Shown here piece by piece: positions 5,535 to 5,707 of a stretch of DNA of 5,707 bases (position 1 is the first letter of the stretch; every line of letters starts with the position of its first letter). The stretch is taken from contig WTIG01000181.1 of NCBI GenBank assembly GCA_011522825.1, positions 1 through 5,707 on the forward strand, given 5' to 3'. The notes beneath the pieces were generated by a model. The model searched no databases and was not told the DNA's origin. It worked only from the letters and a program-made list of their open reading frames with translations. Both the position numbers and the translations under genes were made by a program. The DNA is from Puniceicoccaceae bacterium (lineage in GTDB: Bacteria; Verrucomicrobiota; Verrucomicrobiia; Opitutales; Coraliomargaritaceae).

Positions 5535-5707
5535 ATGTCTAGTAAAAAGAAAATTTTATGGTCGGGTGACATTGTTGCTCGTACTGGATTTGCACGGGTC
5601 ACAGAAAATTTAATTACTCGCTTGAAAGATAGATATGAAATCGTTATTTTAGGCAATAACTGGTGGGGAGATTACAATGAATTCTTGAAGGACTTTAAAA
5701 TGTATCC
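5535..5707 (+). CDS. GT-B fold glycosyltransferase (group 1/family 4-like), N-terminal part
   Basis: The first 57 codons of a gene that runs off the right edge. The product begins MSSKKKILWSGDIVARTGFA, then has RVTENLITRL, YEIVILGNNWWGD and NEFLKD. The order of a first beta-strand (KILWSGD), a T-G-F-x-R-V-T loop-helix with a following leucine-rich helix, and a second strand (YEIVILG) matches the acceptor-binding N-terminal Rossmann domain of group 1/family 4 glycosyltransferases. The donor-binding C-terminal domain is outside the window. The ATG at 5535 is chosen because MSSKKKIL is a natural start. An in-frame GTG at 5523 lies in the hairpin, 8 nt after AAGGG, and would add four residues (VPLL). 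No good Shine-Dalgarno precedes the ATG. The acceptor is unknown. A second, unrelated glycosyltransferase fold lies at the other end of the window. Confidence 0.75.
   Translation, partial: MSSKKKILWSGDIVARTGFARVTENLITRLKDRYEIVILGNNWWGDYNEFLKDFKMY

Overview
The window looks like part of a tailed-phage or phage-like mobile genome, probably of aquatic origin. The evidence is the gene set: a large primase/SF3-helicase fusion, a RecB/MGME1-like PD-(D/E)XK nuclease, two glycosyltransferases of different folds, a helical protein of unknown function, and almost no intergenic DNA. From memory of the family, the primase N-terminus (a 'SGRPGR..RLYQVP' segment followed by 'LE...' and 'GFHPDTDGYY') resembles primases of cyanobacteria and their mobile elements, so a cyanobacterial host is a reasonable but unproven guess. 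No integrase, capsid, terminase, tRNA, rRNA, CRISPR array or insertion sequence is visible.

Layout, left to right: (1) 1-184, minus strand, the 5' end of an unrecognised gene that runs off the left edge and overlaps the gene before it; (2) 102-839, minus, a GT-A (family 2-like) glycosyltransferase; (3) a 36-bp divergent gap; (4) 876-1709, plus, the PD-(D/E)XK nuclease; (5) 1706-2674, minus, a cysteine-free helical protein whose stop codon interlocks with that of the nuclease; (6) a 112-bp divergent gap, 2675-2786, with a direct repeat on a 20-bp period and a flanking imperfect inverted repeat; (7) 2787-5495, plus, the primase-helicase; (8) a 10-bp perfect hairpin, 5508-5532; (9) 5535 to the right edge, plus, the N-terminus of a GT-B glycosyltransferase. 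Strand changes between most neighbours, which is unusual for a phage that normally transcribes long blocks.

Functionally, the primase-helicase and the nuclease form a replication/recombination pair: one opens and primes the template, the other trims DNA ends or processes recombination intermediates. The two glycosyltransferases could decorate a surface or virion glycan, or less likely modified DNA bases. No gene start has a strong Shine-Dalgarno sequence. Three starts have an A/T-rich -10-like box 21-23 nt upstream of the ATG, suggesting short or nearly absent leaders. The most promising unexplained structure is the repeat-bearing gap upstream of the primase, which could be an operator or a replication origin.
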